Part shown: piece by piece, positions 25,229 to 36,749 of the stretch
Numbering within the stretch: the first letter of the stretch is position 1
Layout of the letters: each line of letters begins with the position of its first letter
Assembly: GCA_002943765.1 (NCBI GenBank)
Contig: PQWQ01000014.1
Span: 1,302,001 to 1,366,000 of the forward strand
Length of the DNA: 64,000 nucleotides
Reading direction: 5' to 3'
From: Psoroptes ovis
Lineage: Eukaryota > Arthropoda > Arachnida > Sarcoptiformes > Psoroptidae
Translations under genes and position numbers: made by a program
Notes under the pieces: model-generated
Databases searched by the model: none
What the model saw: the letters and a program-made list of their open reading frames with translations, nothing else
What the model was told of the DNA's origin: nothing

Positions 25229-26397
25229 GCATGCAGACACACATTAATTTTGTTGTCCATTCGGCTGTTTTTTTTCGAAATCATCATCATCAATGATCTT
25301 CAATAGTGATGATGACCTAATCATAGTTTTTGGTGTTTTTTGATTTTTTTGGTGGAGTTCAATTGTTGACCATGTTTTATGCATGTGTATGAGTGTCTGT
25401 GTGTACTTTATTTCGGGATGGCACGAAAGTTGTTACAACAAATGAAAAAAACAACTCAATCAAATAATTTAATAATTTCAATGATCTAAATCAGAGAAAA
25501 ATAATAAGTAATCATTTCTCAAAGATTATTGTTATTATTCATTCGTTTTGATCGTCCAAAAATTTCTTTGATTCTTTCATCTTTTTTTCCATCTTTTGAT
25601 CATCATCATCATCATCATTGATTCAATATATTTTTAATGACCATTTGTCTGTTTTTTAGATTTTAGAATTTTACAAATAAATAAATCTATATATTTCTAG
25701 CTTTGTTTGATGTTCTGAATTCAATTCAAAATAAAAATAGTTTAAACTAAAACTAGCAATAAATCATTTACAAAAAAAATGAAAAAATAATAGCCTCTTG
25801 TTCTCATATATAATATATTTAAAACAAAGAAAATGTGTATGTTATTCTAAATCAAAAAAACAACACGGCCAATACGTGGACACGAACTTTTGATGTGGCA
25901 CGTGCAAAAATGTCTGAAAGAAAATGAGAGAAAAATTTGGAAATACATTGTGTGAATTATTGCATTTTGAATTGTTGTTATTTTTTACTTCGGTGAAAAA
26001 TGACATATCTAATTCCCTCTTCATTATTTTCTCATCGAAATTGTATCTGAATTCAAAATAATGTTTGAAAAACATCTTTGAATTCAAAAAAAAAAAAAAA
26101 AAATGAATCGAAATCATCTGTTTGTGTGCATGTGTGTGTGTCTATATTTGATTTAATGGCGCCATGCTTCAGATTTATATTATGTTCTTCTTTTTCACTA
26201 TGAACAATCATTTTAATTGATATAATTATCATCATTATTATATCATAATAATAATTACATTCATAATAATAACATTAGTTTTCGCATCAATCAATCAATC
26301 AATCAATAAATCCTTTTTTTTTGATTGATTTGTTGATATAGCAATATGTGTGTATTGCCATAGTTATTATACTAAACAAAAACTAATTACTATTATT

Positions 26398-26421
26398 ATG
26401 ATGATGATGATGATGATGATA
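26398..26421. repeat. ATG trinucleotide microsatellite
   Basis: Eight ATG/TGA-phase units follow a TATTATT run. Confidence 0.7.
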
Positions 26422-26473
26422 ATAATTGCAATATTTTTCGAAAATGTCAATGAACATCATCATGAACAAACTA

Positions 26474-26553
26474 TTAGGTTGTCCCATAAGTTATTGCCGA
26501 TTATATCGTAGGGAATCATGAGAAAATCGGCAAGAACTTATGGGACAACCCAA
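26474..26553. mobile_element. Mariner-type hairpin MITE, class A, inverted
   Basis: The 80 bp start TTAGGTTGTCCCATAAG and end CTTATGGGACAACCCAA with TA flanks. The interior GATTATATCGTAGGGAATC is class A in reverse. The termini share the matched variant CCCATAAG/CTTATGGG. Confidence 0.83.
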
Positions 26554-27366
26554 TATTTAAACTCGAGATCAATTGATGATTATTCAATGATTGTTGCTAT
26601 TATTTTCAAAATTCAAAATCGAATCAAATTAAAATGTTCAATTCAATCGAAAATATTGCTGTCAAATTCATTAGCTTTCGATTCGGTTTGATTTTGTTGA
26701 ACATAAAATGTTCTTCAATGATAAACACTATGAGGAATTCCGTAATATTTCATAATGAATTTCTGGCCAAATTTTTGGCCATATTCTTTTGGAAATTGGG
26801 CCTCGAAATTTTCAATGTTCAATCCATTGTACATATGAATACATTGTATAAAAATATCCTCGATTATAATGGTAACAATGATGATGATAATAATCATAAA
26901 AATTTTACCGATTATTAATGTTTCGACCGGGATTTTTCTCCATAATGATTTTTTATTCATTGTTGCGGTTTACTTCTCATATTTAATCATCAACATTTTT
27001 TGTTACCGGTATCATTATTATTATTATTATTTCAATAATGTTTTCATTATTATCATTATTATTGCAATAATAATTAATTATCATAGAAAAACATATGAAT
27101 TTTGACCGAATGAACAAAAAAATAGAATGAAATAAATGTGTATTCATATTTATATAATATTCCGCCTCTATGAAAATAATGATTGACGTTTTTTTTCGTA
27201 AAACGTAAATTGTTTGCACAAATATACGATTTGATTCGAATTTATATTTCACAAAATCGTAATATCTAACTGAATGACTGATTAAAAGTCGGGAAAAAAA
27301 ATTTAAAATACACCTTTTGCCATTCAAAAATTGAAATGAAATGAAAGAGTGGAATAATTCTATGTA

Positions 27367-27446
27367 TTAGGCTGTCCGAAAAGTTCTGGTCGATTTTTTA
27401 GTTAATTTTTACGATATAATCGGCAAAAACTTTCCGGACAACCTAA
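27367..27446. mobile_element. Mariner-type hairpin MITE, class A
   Basis: The 80 bp start TTAGGCTGTCCGAAAAG and end TTTCCGGACAACCTAA with TA flanks. The interior is TTTTTACGATATAATCGGC. Confidence 0.82.
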
Positions 27447-28525
27447 TATTTATATAATTAATTGTAAAAATTTCTCATTAAATATCGGTGTAATCGACGT
27501 AAAAAATGTGATTGGGGCCCAAATTTACATTTGAAATTGGCAGAAAATTTTGAAACAAAGATTTTTTTTTTTCAATATTTTACCGAATCGGTAAAATTTA
27601 CAATGTAATTTTGATTTTTTCATTTTACTACCTTACTCATTTGATTCGTAATCATAATCAATTTTTCCACTAGCTTTTTTGGCTATTTTAAATCTTGTAA
27701 TAATAATTTGAATGAAAATTATTTCATTCATTTCAAAGCTTAAATTCATTCAATACATTCATTAATCCCCAGTAAGATAAATATATTTTAATATCCGTTT
27801 CGAAAATGAATGGAAAATATTTCATTTTTCCATTTTAAATTACAAAATTAAACCCGAAAAAAATATGAAAAATTCTTCATGATTGACTTATGAATACTAT
27901 GGAACTATTTGGGTCCAATAGTTGAAAGCCAATGAATGAATGCCAATGAAAGCCCAAAAAACAATTATCATAATTGTTGTTATTTTCGTTATTTTTCAAA
28001 AGCAAAATGCAAATAAAATGAAATTTTTGTTTTTCAAACAAACCACCACCACACGTAAAAATGAAAAATTGCCCCATTCAAAAAAGATTAAAATGAAACA
28101 AATACGATGAAACAAAAAATGTTAAAATTGTAATTCATTCATTTTTTTGTATGTTTCTGGTGAATTAATGAGAATTTGTGTACACTTTGTTATCATCATT
28201 TCTATAATCCTTTAATTATCATTCTATTTTATTCGAATAATTCAACAAAAATTTTGTTATAATGTATCCATATCAGAGTATTAAAATGGAAAAATTTAAA
28301 CTTTGAACTTTTTTTGAATTTCAAAAAAATTCAACGAATGCAATCGGAATAATAATGATGATGGTTTTTTTTTTGCAATTAAATGAATGAATGAATTTTT
28401 TTTCCAGTTGAAAATATTCATAAACAAATTATGTTTAAATTTTCTGTGACCGAAATTTCATATTTTTCATGATGCCTTATGATGTGATGATGGAAAGTTT
28501 CATTTATTTGTTGTATTCATTTGTA

Positions 28526-28605
28526 TTCGGTTGTCCCATAAGTTTATGCCGTTTTTCGAATAAAAAACGATCTAAAAAACGGCAAGAACTTATGGGACAG
28601 CCTAA
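28526..28605. mobile_element. Mariner-type hairpin MITE, class C
   Basis: The 80 bp start TTCGGTTGTCCCATAAG and end CTTATGGGACAGCCTAA with TA flanks. GCCGTTTTTCG pairs with CGATCTAAAAAACGGC across a very short loop. Confidence 0.8.
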
Positions 28606-29203
28606 TATTAATCATTTTTATTATTATCGAAATTATCAAATCAAAATTATCAAAAACTCAATTCGTAGACCAAACAAATTTTTTTAGGTGAATTTTTTTC
28701 AGGTGAAAATTTCAGCTCGTTCAGCTAGCTTTTATTCTCATTGTATGTTGTAGTTTCACACTCAGCCGGACCTCAATAATTTGTTTATTTTTGTCCAAAA
28801 AATTTTTTTTGAATCACTCGGAAATTTGCATTATTTTTCTATGGCCATAAATTCTGACATTTTTACAGTTTGAAATTTGAGTAAATTTGAATTTTTTAAT
28901 CATTTTATTCTTTTTTTTGACGATTTCTCGCATGAATTTTCAATTGTTTCGTTTTCGAATTATTGAATTTCATTTTTGAATTTGACAAAAACCTGTGTAA
29001 ATTTTCTTTGATGAATGCCAAATCGATTTTTCTTTATTTGAAAATAAATAAATTTTGAAAAAACAATGGCAATCGATTGAAATTTAATTACTTCCATGCT
29101 ATTCTTGTATTTTATCATTATTTCAAAAAATTTCATTCACCATGCTAAATTATGGTGACACAATACCAGGAATCAATAAATTTTAGATTTTTTATTGAAT
29201 TTT

Positions 29204-29585
29204 TGTAATGAAAACGACTGGTTTTTCATTAAAGGTTCCGAATCAATCCAAAACATCAATTTTAAATCAATTAATCAATTCAAAACCATCAATAACTATC
29301 AATTTTATTATTGCTAAATTTATAAAAAGGATTACAAATTATTCAAGCATTATTACAAAAAATGGAAAAGCTTACAATCATTTGTTGTTCTACATTAATT
29401 AAAACTAAAACAAACTATTACAATCAATTTTTAACTTAATTCTTTAATTTTTTTGTGGACGGTTGTTAATCGAACTTTTTGACATGTGCTTTTACAACCG
29501 TTTTTTCTAGAACTTTTTCTATGGAATTTTAATCGTGAAATTCATAAAGAACGTAACCAATTTTTTAACTTAAATTTTCACAACA
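29204..29585 (-). repeat. 3' LTR of the BEL/Pao element
   Basis: This 382-bp LTR is identical to the copy at 32396-32777. The gag-pro stop codon (29570-29572) lies 14 bases inside it, so the last five sense codons and the stop are read from or across LTR sequence. The inverted repeat ACGGTTGT/ACAACCGT is at 29459-29501. Confidence 0.88.
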
Positions 29586-32254
29586 TTCTCGGGCCGAGGA
29601 ACAATTAGATATCTTCTGATTAATTTATTATATTCACAATCGTTTTTCTTGATCTTAACTGGAGCAAATTCATTATTATTAAACTTGTTCTTGTATGAAT
29701 TGTCATCGTAAACTATTGGTGCTCTTGATTTGTCAATATTCATTCCATGTTGTATATGTTCATGACTTTTATCCAAATTAAAGCTAGAATCCACATTAGG
29801 ATGTTGATATTCTTCAAATTTTGTTATTTCAGATGAATTTTTAGGGTGTTCAAATTTTTCTTGATTGATTGATGATTGTCGGGTATTAATGGTGCTAACT
29901 TCAAATGCACAATTAGGACTTTTGTTTATTTTGACTTGAAACATTCTGCTTATGCGATCATATTCATCTTTTGATTCATTGATATTTGTTGATTTTGTGT
30001 TCTTCTTTTTTTGACTGAAATCAAAATTTGACTCTTGATGTTCAACTAATTGTGGCTTTGAAATATTTCGAGGTTGACTAAGCTGTTCTGAATAATTTGA
30101 TTCTTGACTGGTGTTTATGATACTGACTTCAAATTTTGAAGTACGATTATTATTTTTTGATTCGTCGATGGCAATCGGTTTAATGCTAATATCTGTCGAG
30201 TCGGTTTTGTCATGATTAATACTAGTAATGTTTTGATTGCTAATGCTTTCTTCAGCTTTAGGATTCAAACAATGTTCTTCGATACATTTCAAATCTGAAT
30301 TCTTAAAAGTTGAGCTTACAATTTTTACTTTGCCAAACACAGTGTTAAAATATAATACTTTCGGTCTTGGACTAAAGAATTTGTATTTATAATCAGTACC
30401 AATGATTATCAATTTTTGATTTGAATCAAATATTCTAGCCATTAATTCACAACTGGTTGAATCTTTTGTGAACTTAATATTGATACCACGATCTATAGTC
30501 TGTTTTAAAGAAGTATCCACTGGAGTAATGATTTCTATTGCTGATGTTGGGAATGTTGGTTCATCACTAATTAAACAAGAACTTATTAAGCTAGCTTTTG
30601 AGCCGGAATCAAGCAAAATTTCTACTTCTTCTTCTTTGTATTCACCAATCAGAACTGGACGATCTGAATTTTGAATGCCTATTATTTTTATTTCAATTGG
30701 ATTATTTTCAACGTTGGAAATTGCTGCGACTTGATTTGTAGCTACTTCTTTTATATCAAAGGCTGAAATGAATGCGCTTTGATTGGTTGCTGATTCAGTA
30801 TTTGTATTGATGGAACTGGCATTTGGATAATTTGCTGATACTTGGTTCGGTGCTGCTGTTACTGATGAATGAACATCTCTTATGCTTGCGGATGTGATTG
30901 CTGCTGTATTATTTGTTGCTGCCGATGCTTCGTTGTGAATTTCTCTTGGTGGTGTTGGAGCTGATCGATTGTTTGTCGGACTCATTCTTAGTACAGCTTC
31001 GTGAAGACAAGATGAATGACCATAGCTACAAATTGAACACACAATGTTTGATCTACAGTCACGTGCCCAATGACCTGGTTTGATACATTTAGTGCATAAT
31101 CTGTTTTGTCTGATTTTAGTTACGATCCAATCTGGATTGCTCAAATGTGGACAATTTATTGATTGATGTTCTTGATCACAAAAATTGCATCGAATTCTGC
31201 TGTTGTTGTTTATCATGTTGATTGATGCACGGCGAATTTCTGTCGCTGGTGGTCTTGCTTCTGTTTGTTGTGGTCGTTTTCTAGCGAATCTTTCAGCTTC
31301 ATCGTACATTTCTTGTATTTTTTCGATCGCATCTCTAAATGATTTTGATTTACCACTTATTTCGCGGTTACCGCGGTAATAGAATTTTTCAGCAATTGAA
31401 TCGATCATTGTACCTTCTGTCATTTTATTTATGTTGTCCAAGCTTTCGATTGCACCGAGGACTGCTTCGCCTGCTAACTTGACCGATCTTAATCCAACGA
31501 TATCATTTTCATTTCTAACTTGTGGACATTTGGATAGCTCATGTCTACATTCATTCAGAAATTTTTCTTCATCTTCATATTCTTGTTCCAATTTATTCCA
31601 CAATTCATTCAAAGATGCGTTGGAATTAAGTAATCGCATTACTTTACGTTTAGATACTTCGTCAAGTGATTGGACCAGGAAATTCTTTGCTCGAATTTCG
31701 CTTATGTTGCTGTTGTTGATCATGGGCTTGGCAAGATTCTTGAATGTATACCAATCTATATATTTACCGGAGAATTTTGGAATTTCATTTATGTTGATGA
31801 CTTGGTTGATGGATTCAGATGATCTTATTTCTTGTTGATTCGATGTTACGCTGTGACTTGCTTCTTGTACTGGCTGATGACTTGCCACTGGTGGATTTTG
31901 TTCAACATTTGTGTTATTATCATTTGTTTGATTCAAATTATTATTAATTCCATTTGTTTGATTGGTATTATCATTATTTTCATCATCAGGATTGACACTG
32001 TCTTCTTTTGTTTTAGCTTTAATAAATTTATCTATTTTTTCTTTATAATAATCCATTTTCATTTCATTTTCTAAAGAAATTTCTTCATCACTGGCGATAT
32101 ATAAATCCAATAATTGATCATTCAATTCCAACATCTTTGTCTTTAGATCTTGCGCTTTTTCTAATTCAAAATTGTTGTTAATGCCTTTTGTAATATTTCT
32201 TCTTATTATTCTTAATTGCTTTTTGACTTCTTCCATTTTTGGATTTTTGATCAA
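29570..32254 (-). CDS. gag-pro: BEL/Pao Gag-protease polyprotein, 894 aa, lacking pol enzymes
   Basis: Gag should form the intracellular particle that packages element RNA, and the protease should process it. The N-terminus (1-80) is helical and charged. Residues about 155-235 (IPKFSGKYIDW... through KLEQEYED) match the DUF1759 Gag region of BEL/Pao elements. Zinc knuckles lie at 356-368, 387-400 (canonical C-x2-C-x4-H-x4-C) and 406-418. The protease has LLDSGSKASLI with catalytic D549, and a matching C-terminal half around 610-648 (IIIGTDY ... NTVFGKV), as in DUF1758. Residues 650-870 are Asn/Ser/Glu-rich and contain a roughly 40-residue duplication (from 708 and from 784). The ORF ends inside the 3' LTR. 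The last residues (PRPENVVKI) resemble the pol end found at BEL/Pao LTR junctions, which suggests an in-frame loss of pol. The ATG at 32254 was chosen; M7 is an alternative. Confidence 0.88.
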   Translation of the reverse strand: MIKNPKMEEVKKQLRIIRRNITKGINNNFELEKAQDLKTKMLELNDQLLDLYIASDEEISLENEMKMDYYKEKIDKFIKAKTKEDSVNPDDENNDNTNQTNGINNNLNQTNDNNTNVEQNPPVASHQPVQEASHSVTSNQQEIRSSESINQVININEIPKFSGKYIDWYTFKNLAKPMINNSNISEIRAKNFLVQSLDEVSKRKVMRLLNSNASLNELWNKLEQEYEDEEKFLNECRHELSKCPQVRNENDIVGLRSVKLAGEAVLGAIESLDNINKMTEGTMIDSIAEKFYYRGNREISGKSKSFRDAIEKIQEMYDEAERFARKRPQQTEARPPATEIRRASINMINNNSRIRCNFCDQEHQSINCPHLSNPDWIVTKIRQNRLCTKCIKPGHWARDCRSNIVCSICSYGHSSCLHEAVLRMSPTNNRSAPTPPREIHNEASAATNNTAAITSASIRDVHSSVTAAPNQVSANYPNASSINTNTESATNQSAFISAFDIKEVATNQVAAISNVENNPIEIKIIGIQNSDRPVLIGEYKEEEVEILLDSGSKASLISSCLISDEPTFPTSAIEIITPVDTSLKQTIDRGINIKFTKDSTSCELMARIFDSNQKLIIIGTDYKYKFFSPRPKVLYFNTVFGKVKIVSSTFKNSDLKCIEEHCLNPKAEESISNQNITSINHDKTDSTDISIKPIAIDESKNNNRTSKFEVSIINTSQESNYSEQLSQPRNISKPQLVEHQESNFDFSQKKKNTKSTNINESKDEYDRISRMFQVKINKSPNCAFEVSTINTRQSSINQEKFEHPKNSSEITKFEEYQHPNVDSSFNLDKSHEHIQHGMNIDKSRAPIVYDDNSYKNKFNNNEFAPVKIKKNDCEYNKLIRRYLIVPRPENVVKI

Positions 32255-32395
32255 ATTATGTTCTTGTCAATGATAAATTTTAACTTATTGAAATTTCGAC
32301 TTTAAATTCTTGATTGATTTTCTTTACTTGTTGCTGACTTCGTGAAAAATTTGTTCTTATCTTCTTATACTTGCAAATGATTCAATAATAAAAAT

Positions 32396-32777
32396 TGTAA
32401 TGAAAACGACTGGTTTTTCATTAAAGGTTCCGAATCAATCCAAAACATCAATTTTAAATCAATTAATCAATTCAAAACCATCAATAACTATCAATTTTAT
32501 TATTGCTAAATTTATAAAAAGGATTACAAATTATTCAAGCATTATTACAAAAAATGGAAAAGCTTACAATCATTTGTTGTTCTACATTAATTAAAACTAA
32601 AACAAACTATTACAATCAATTTTTAACTTAATTCTTTAATTTTTTTGTGGACGGTTGTTAATCGAACTTTTTGACATGTGCTTTTACAACCGTTTTTTCT
32701 AGAACTTTTTCTATGGAATTTTAATCGTGAAATTCATAAAGAACGTAACCAATTTTTTAACTTAAATTTTCACAACA
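32396..32777 (-). repeat. 5' LTR of the BEL/Pao element
   Basis: This 382-bp LTR lies upstream of the ORF in element orientation. It starts TGTTGTG and ends ATTACA. It contains a TATAAA-like box (minus strand, about 32511-32520) that probably directs element transcription. It also contains an 8-bp inverted repeat ACGGTTGT/ACAACCGT at about 32651-32693. It is identical to the other LTR. The leader between this LTR and the ATG is 141 bases. Confidence 0.88.
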
Positions 32778-33272
32778 AATTTTTTTTTATTTTCTTCACC
32801 ATTCATCTATCTTCCTATCTGGAATGAGTGAATGAGAATTATTCTGTAATTATTCTGCCAAATAGTTTCCAATCGATTGATGAAATTAATTTGAAATTTT
32901 TTTTATATTAATGTTTTTTTCCACATTCACCATTCCTGTATAATTCGATCCTATTAATTCATTCTAATTCATTTTAGTTTTGGATTCTTTTTAATGTTTT
33001 ATGGCTGTTCTTTGTGTTGTGACACACCTGGCCAAAAAAAAAATTTTCGATTAAATTTCAATTTTTTTATTATTTCTGTTATTTCAACCTATTTATCTCT
33101 CTCCATACAACTCTCAAAAATTTATTAATTTTGTTCGATGAATTTGTATTTTATTTTATTTTATTTTTTTTTTTTTTTTGTTTTTCATAAATTTTAATTG
33201 ATTCAATGATGATGGAAACATACACTCATTTATTATATGATATTTTGAAACAAAAAAAAAAAAAATAAAATA

Positions 33273-33352
33273 TTAGGTTGTCCGAAAAGTTTTTGCCGAT
33301 TATATCGTAGGGAATCATGAGAAAATCAGCAAGAATTTATCGGACAACCTAA
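33273..33352. mobile_element. Mariner-type hairpin MITE, class A, inverted
   Basis: The 80 bp start TTAGGTTGTCCGAAAAG and end TTATCGGACAACCTAA with TA flanks. The interior ATATCGTAGGGAATCATG is shared with the 26474 copy. Confidence 0.83.
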
Positions 33353-34073
33353 TATTAATATGAACAATTGCTATGAGAAACAAAAAAAAAATAACTTGTC
33401 TAATTTATTCAACAAAAATAGACAAAATATCAAATTGAAAAATATATTTGCCTGTCAAGAAATATGAATGAAACGAACGAGTTCATCATCGTTATGTGAA
33501 AATTCAGTCGAATTCAGATGAAATGAATCAGTCGCTTTACTCATATATTTTAAGGATTTTTTCTCATATATTTTCCTCGTCAATATTTGCTCTGATTTTT
33601 CATTTTTTAATGCATGTCCATGGCCATTAATTCATTATTATTTACTGTATGTATGTATGATTATTATCGAGAAAAAAGATGTTTGGTGATTTAAATTTTA
33701 AATTTATTATTTCAATGAAAAAATAAAAATATGAAAAAAATATCGATTTAAAAAATCGACAAAAAAAAACAATAAGGATTTTTTCAGTTCATTCAATTTC
33801 TTTATTTCTTCTTAAAAATCGAGGTGTGTAAACATTTTATATGTTTTGAGAGGAGCAAAAAAAAAAAAAAAAAATTAAAATTGAATATTTGAATTCATTA
33901 AAATTTGTGAAACAAAACAAACGATAATACTTGATCATAATAATAAAAAAATAAAATGCATTGATTGAAATTAATATTTTGAAAAAAAAATGGATCAAAA
34001 GTAAAATGTGAAAATAATAAAATAAATAAATCAAAAAATTTGTTATTGAATTTACATTTATTTTGTAATGTAT

Positions 34074-34153
34074 TAGGTTGTCCGAAAAGTTCATTCCGCT
34101 TAATCGATAGAGTTGCTAATGAAAATTGGCCAGAACTTTCCGGACAACCTAAT
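34074..34153. mobile_element. Mariner-type hairpin MITE, class B
   Basis: The 80 bp start TTAGGTTGTCCGAAAAG and end TTTCCGGACAACCTAA with TA flanks. The interior is GCTTAATCGATAGAGTTGC with the GGCCAGAAC arm. Confidence 0.83.
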
Positions 34154-36259
34154 ACATAAATAGCTTTGAATGGTAAAAAAAAATGTTACGAAATACTCGA
34201 AATATTTGTTTTTTTCTTCTTATTTTCAAAAAATTTCATTTCTCTGCTTTATATTTTTTAGAGTTGATTAGTATTATGTTTAAAATTAGTGTGTTTCAAA
34301 TACACTGCTGATATCTGTAGCATTTAAAATTCAAGGAAATCCAAATAATAAATTGATTTTCTTTCAATTTTTAGACTAATTTCAATTTTAGAAATATATG
34401 TAAAATTTCAATTCCGGACCGCTTAATCATTTCCTTTTGATCTTTTTTTTTCAGACTTAACAAAGGAACACATATCTGATGCTTTACATTCAATAATCAC
34501 ATTTGAAAATTTAACCAATTTTCATTTCATCAATCGAATCGATTCGATCAATCAATGATTGAATTGAAAATAGGAATAATTAAGAAAAAAAAACATGGCA
34601 AATCTAAATGATTTGATTTGAAATATTGAAATTGAAATAAAAAATTTTTCGATACCGGATTCTGGCATTTTTTCCAAATGCATTCATTCATAGTGCTGTA
34701 TGTCTCTGCCAGTCTGCTTGCCAGTCCAGGAAATTTAATTTTTTTCCAATTTTATTGAATTTGAATTCAATAATTTAATTCAATTCCTTGTTTTTCTCGC
34801 TGATTTCCTATGCATACACACGAATTTTCAGTCATAAATACCTTTGAAAAATGTTCAACAAAAAAAAAAATTTCTCAAAAAAATTGATGTTTGAATCGGA
34901 TCAAAATTCAAGCGAGAAAACAATTGATGATGATCAAATGACGTAACAATTGAAAATATTCATTTTAATCAATCGATTGCTTCTCATATGTCATTGTAAA
35001 GGCAAATGTAATGTCTTGTCTTCACACAACATTTCATTTGATTTTCTTTGAAATTTTACTTGATTTCAATGTTTTTGAATTTGTGAATATAAAAATAGAT
35101 TTTGTATAATCTCTGTACAGACATTTTGATGTGTGTGTATGCGTGTGTTACAAGTTGTCAAAAATTGTAAACGACTAAATTTTGAATTTTTGAATTAAAT
35201 TTGAACTTGATTTTAGTGAATATCTAAAGTTTACCTACGAATTCATTAGACATTTTTGGCTTGAAAATGTCATTATTTTTTTTCTCTTGGTTCATTCAAT
35301 CAATTTAATCAATATAATTATGTTTGAAAAAAAATTTTTTTTTCTGAAATAAAATTCATCATTAATCAATGATAAAATGATGATTTATTCGCTAATAACT
35401 TGTGACGACAAATTATTGTATATATTCAATATATATATTCAATTTGACAATCATTTTCAAAGATGATTACATGCTGTTATATTTTATATTTTCCATCATT
35501 ATTTGGTTATTATGTGAAATTTTTTTTTTTTAAATAAATATCTTCGATTGACACTGAAGACCGAATAGAATTCACTGAAATTGTTTGTTCTTCACTGACT
35601 GTGAAGGTTAGAGGTTCATTCAGTACACATTATCGGTGAAAATTTTGCTGGAAGAAAAAAAATATACCGGAAAATTTTTTTGTAAATTTTCTTAAATAAT
35701 TAAGTTCAAGTCAAATTTAGAAAAAATAAATTATATTAAGCCAATTATAAACATTAACAACAACAACAACAACAATAATCAAATATGACATATCGTTATA
35801 AACATTTAGTAGATTTTGTAGTATCATCATCATTATCATTATTCAATGTTATTTATTTATTTTTATTTATCTTTTTCCTTAATTCAATAATCTTTAAGAA
35901 TTCTTTTCTATTTTCTTTTTTGAAAATCAAATCAAACATATTTGTATGCAAAGCATTTGTTAGTTAATTTATCTTTTATTCTAGTATTTTCTTTTCTTTT
36001 TTTTTAAATTTCTGTTCTGTTTCGATGATTGTTTGTCCGATAAGCCAAAATAATAAATAAATGAATAAATAAAATTAACAATAAACCTGTTGACTGACTG
36101 TTGGTGAAGATCATATCGACTTATTCTCAAAGCATTTTTTTCTTATTTTTCAAAGCTTATCTTCTTCAATTATCAAAAGAAATATATGAACTTTACACAT
36201 GAAAATTACTGAAATTTTGTTTGTCACACATATAAATATTTAAAGAAATTTGCATATTC

Positions 36260-36284
36260 ATAATGTTGTATATTTCAACATTAT
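36260..36284. repeat. 9-bp hairpin
   Basis: ATAATGTTG and CAACATTAT flank a 7-base loop, TATATTT. Confidence 0.5.
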
Positions 36285-36669
36285 ATAACATTGTTCTTCA
36301 TCATTATTATTATTATTATTATCATCATCAATTTACATTTTGATTTTTTTAAATGGAAGTTTTTTGTGAGTTTTTTTGAGTTTTTATGAAATTATCAATA
36401 CGAATCACAAGTGTTAGCAGCATATATGATTCGTAATTCGTTTCATTTCATTTTGTAATTTTTTTTTTTTTGAGAAATTTGTATTTTCAAAATCAAATTA
36501 TTGAGAACAACGAAAAAAAAAATTTTAATTGGTTTCACTAATTGGCAAAAAAAAAAGAAAAAAAAATATTTGTAAAACGACAATTTTTTTTCAATTTTCA
36601 ACTGAATTCAAAATAATTATATTGTGTATGAATGAATGAAATAATTTTTTTTGAAAAATGTATAATATA

Positions 36670-36749
36670 TTAGGTTGTCCGAAAAGTTTATTTTGCTTTT
36701 CGCATAAAATTGTTCATGAAAATCGGCCAGAACTTTTCGGACAACCTAA
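36670..36749. mobile_element. Mariner-type hairpin MITE, class B variant
   Basis: The 80 bp start TTAGGTTGTCCGAAAAG and end TTTTCGGACAACCTAA with TA flanks. It has the GGCCAGAAC arm but a diverged centre (GCTTTTCGCATAAAATTG). Confidence 0.82.

Larger units (their letters stand above)
18712..26473. other. Gene-free interval
   Basis: No gene is supported. It contains many ATT/ATG/GAAT microsatellites, two adjacent hairpins at 23763-23925, a short GC-rich patch at about 24190-24225, a 51-bp direct repeat of CAGCTTGCGC (25081 and 25132) and an AC microsatellite. Confidence 0.55.
29204..32777 (-). mobile_element. Non-autonomous BEL/Pao LTR retroelement (Gag-protease only)
   Basis: A complete element of 3,574 bp lies on the minus strand. 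Two LTRs of 382 bp match at every base I compared. Each begins with TG and ends with CA, and the insertion is flanked by AATTTT at 29198-29203 and again at 32778-32783 (a 5-6 bp target duplication). The internal part is 2,810 bp and holds one intact ORF with BEL/Pao-type Gag, three zinc knuckles and an aspartic protease. No reverse transcriptase, RNase H or integrase is encoded, so replication must rely on enzymes from another element. Identical LTRs and an open frame point to a recent insertion. No clear tRNA primer-binding site (expected TGG after the 5' LTR) and no good polypurine tract are visible. Confidence 0.9.

Noticed and set aside
29208..29402. A 64-residue plus-strand frame found identically at 29208-29402 and 32400-32594.
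   Set aside because: It is duplicated only because it lies within the two identical LTRs, antisense to the element. Its composition is that of random AT-rich sequence.
30468..32074. Plus-strand frames inside the retroelement (for example 31431-31838).
   Set aside because: They are shadows of the minus-strand gag-pro ORF and show no domain.
36030..36050. GTTTGTCCGATAAGCC resembles a MITE terminus.
   Set aside because: It is a single isolated match without the second arm.
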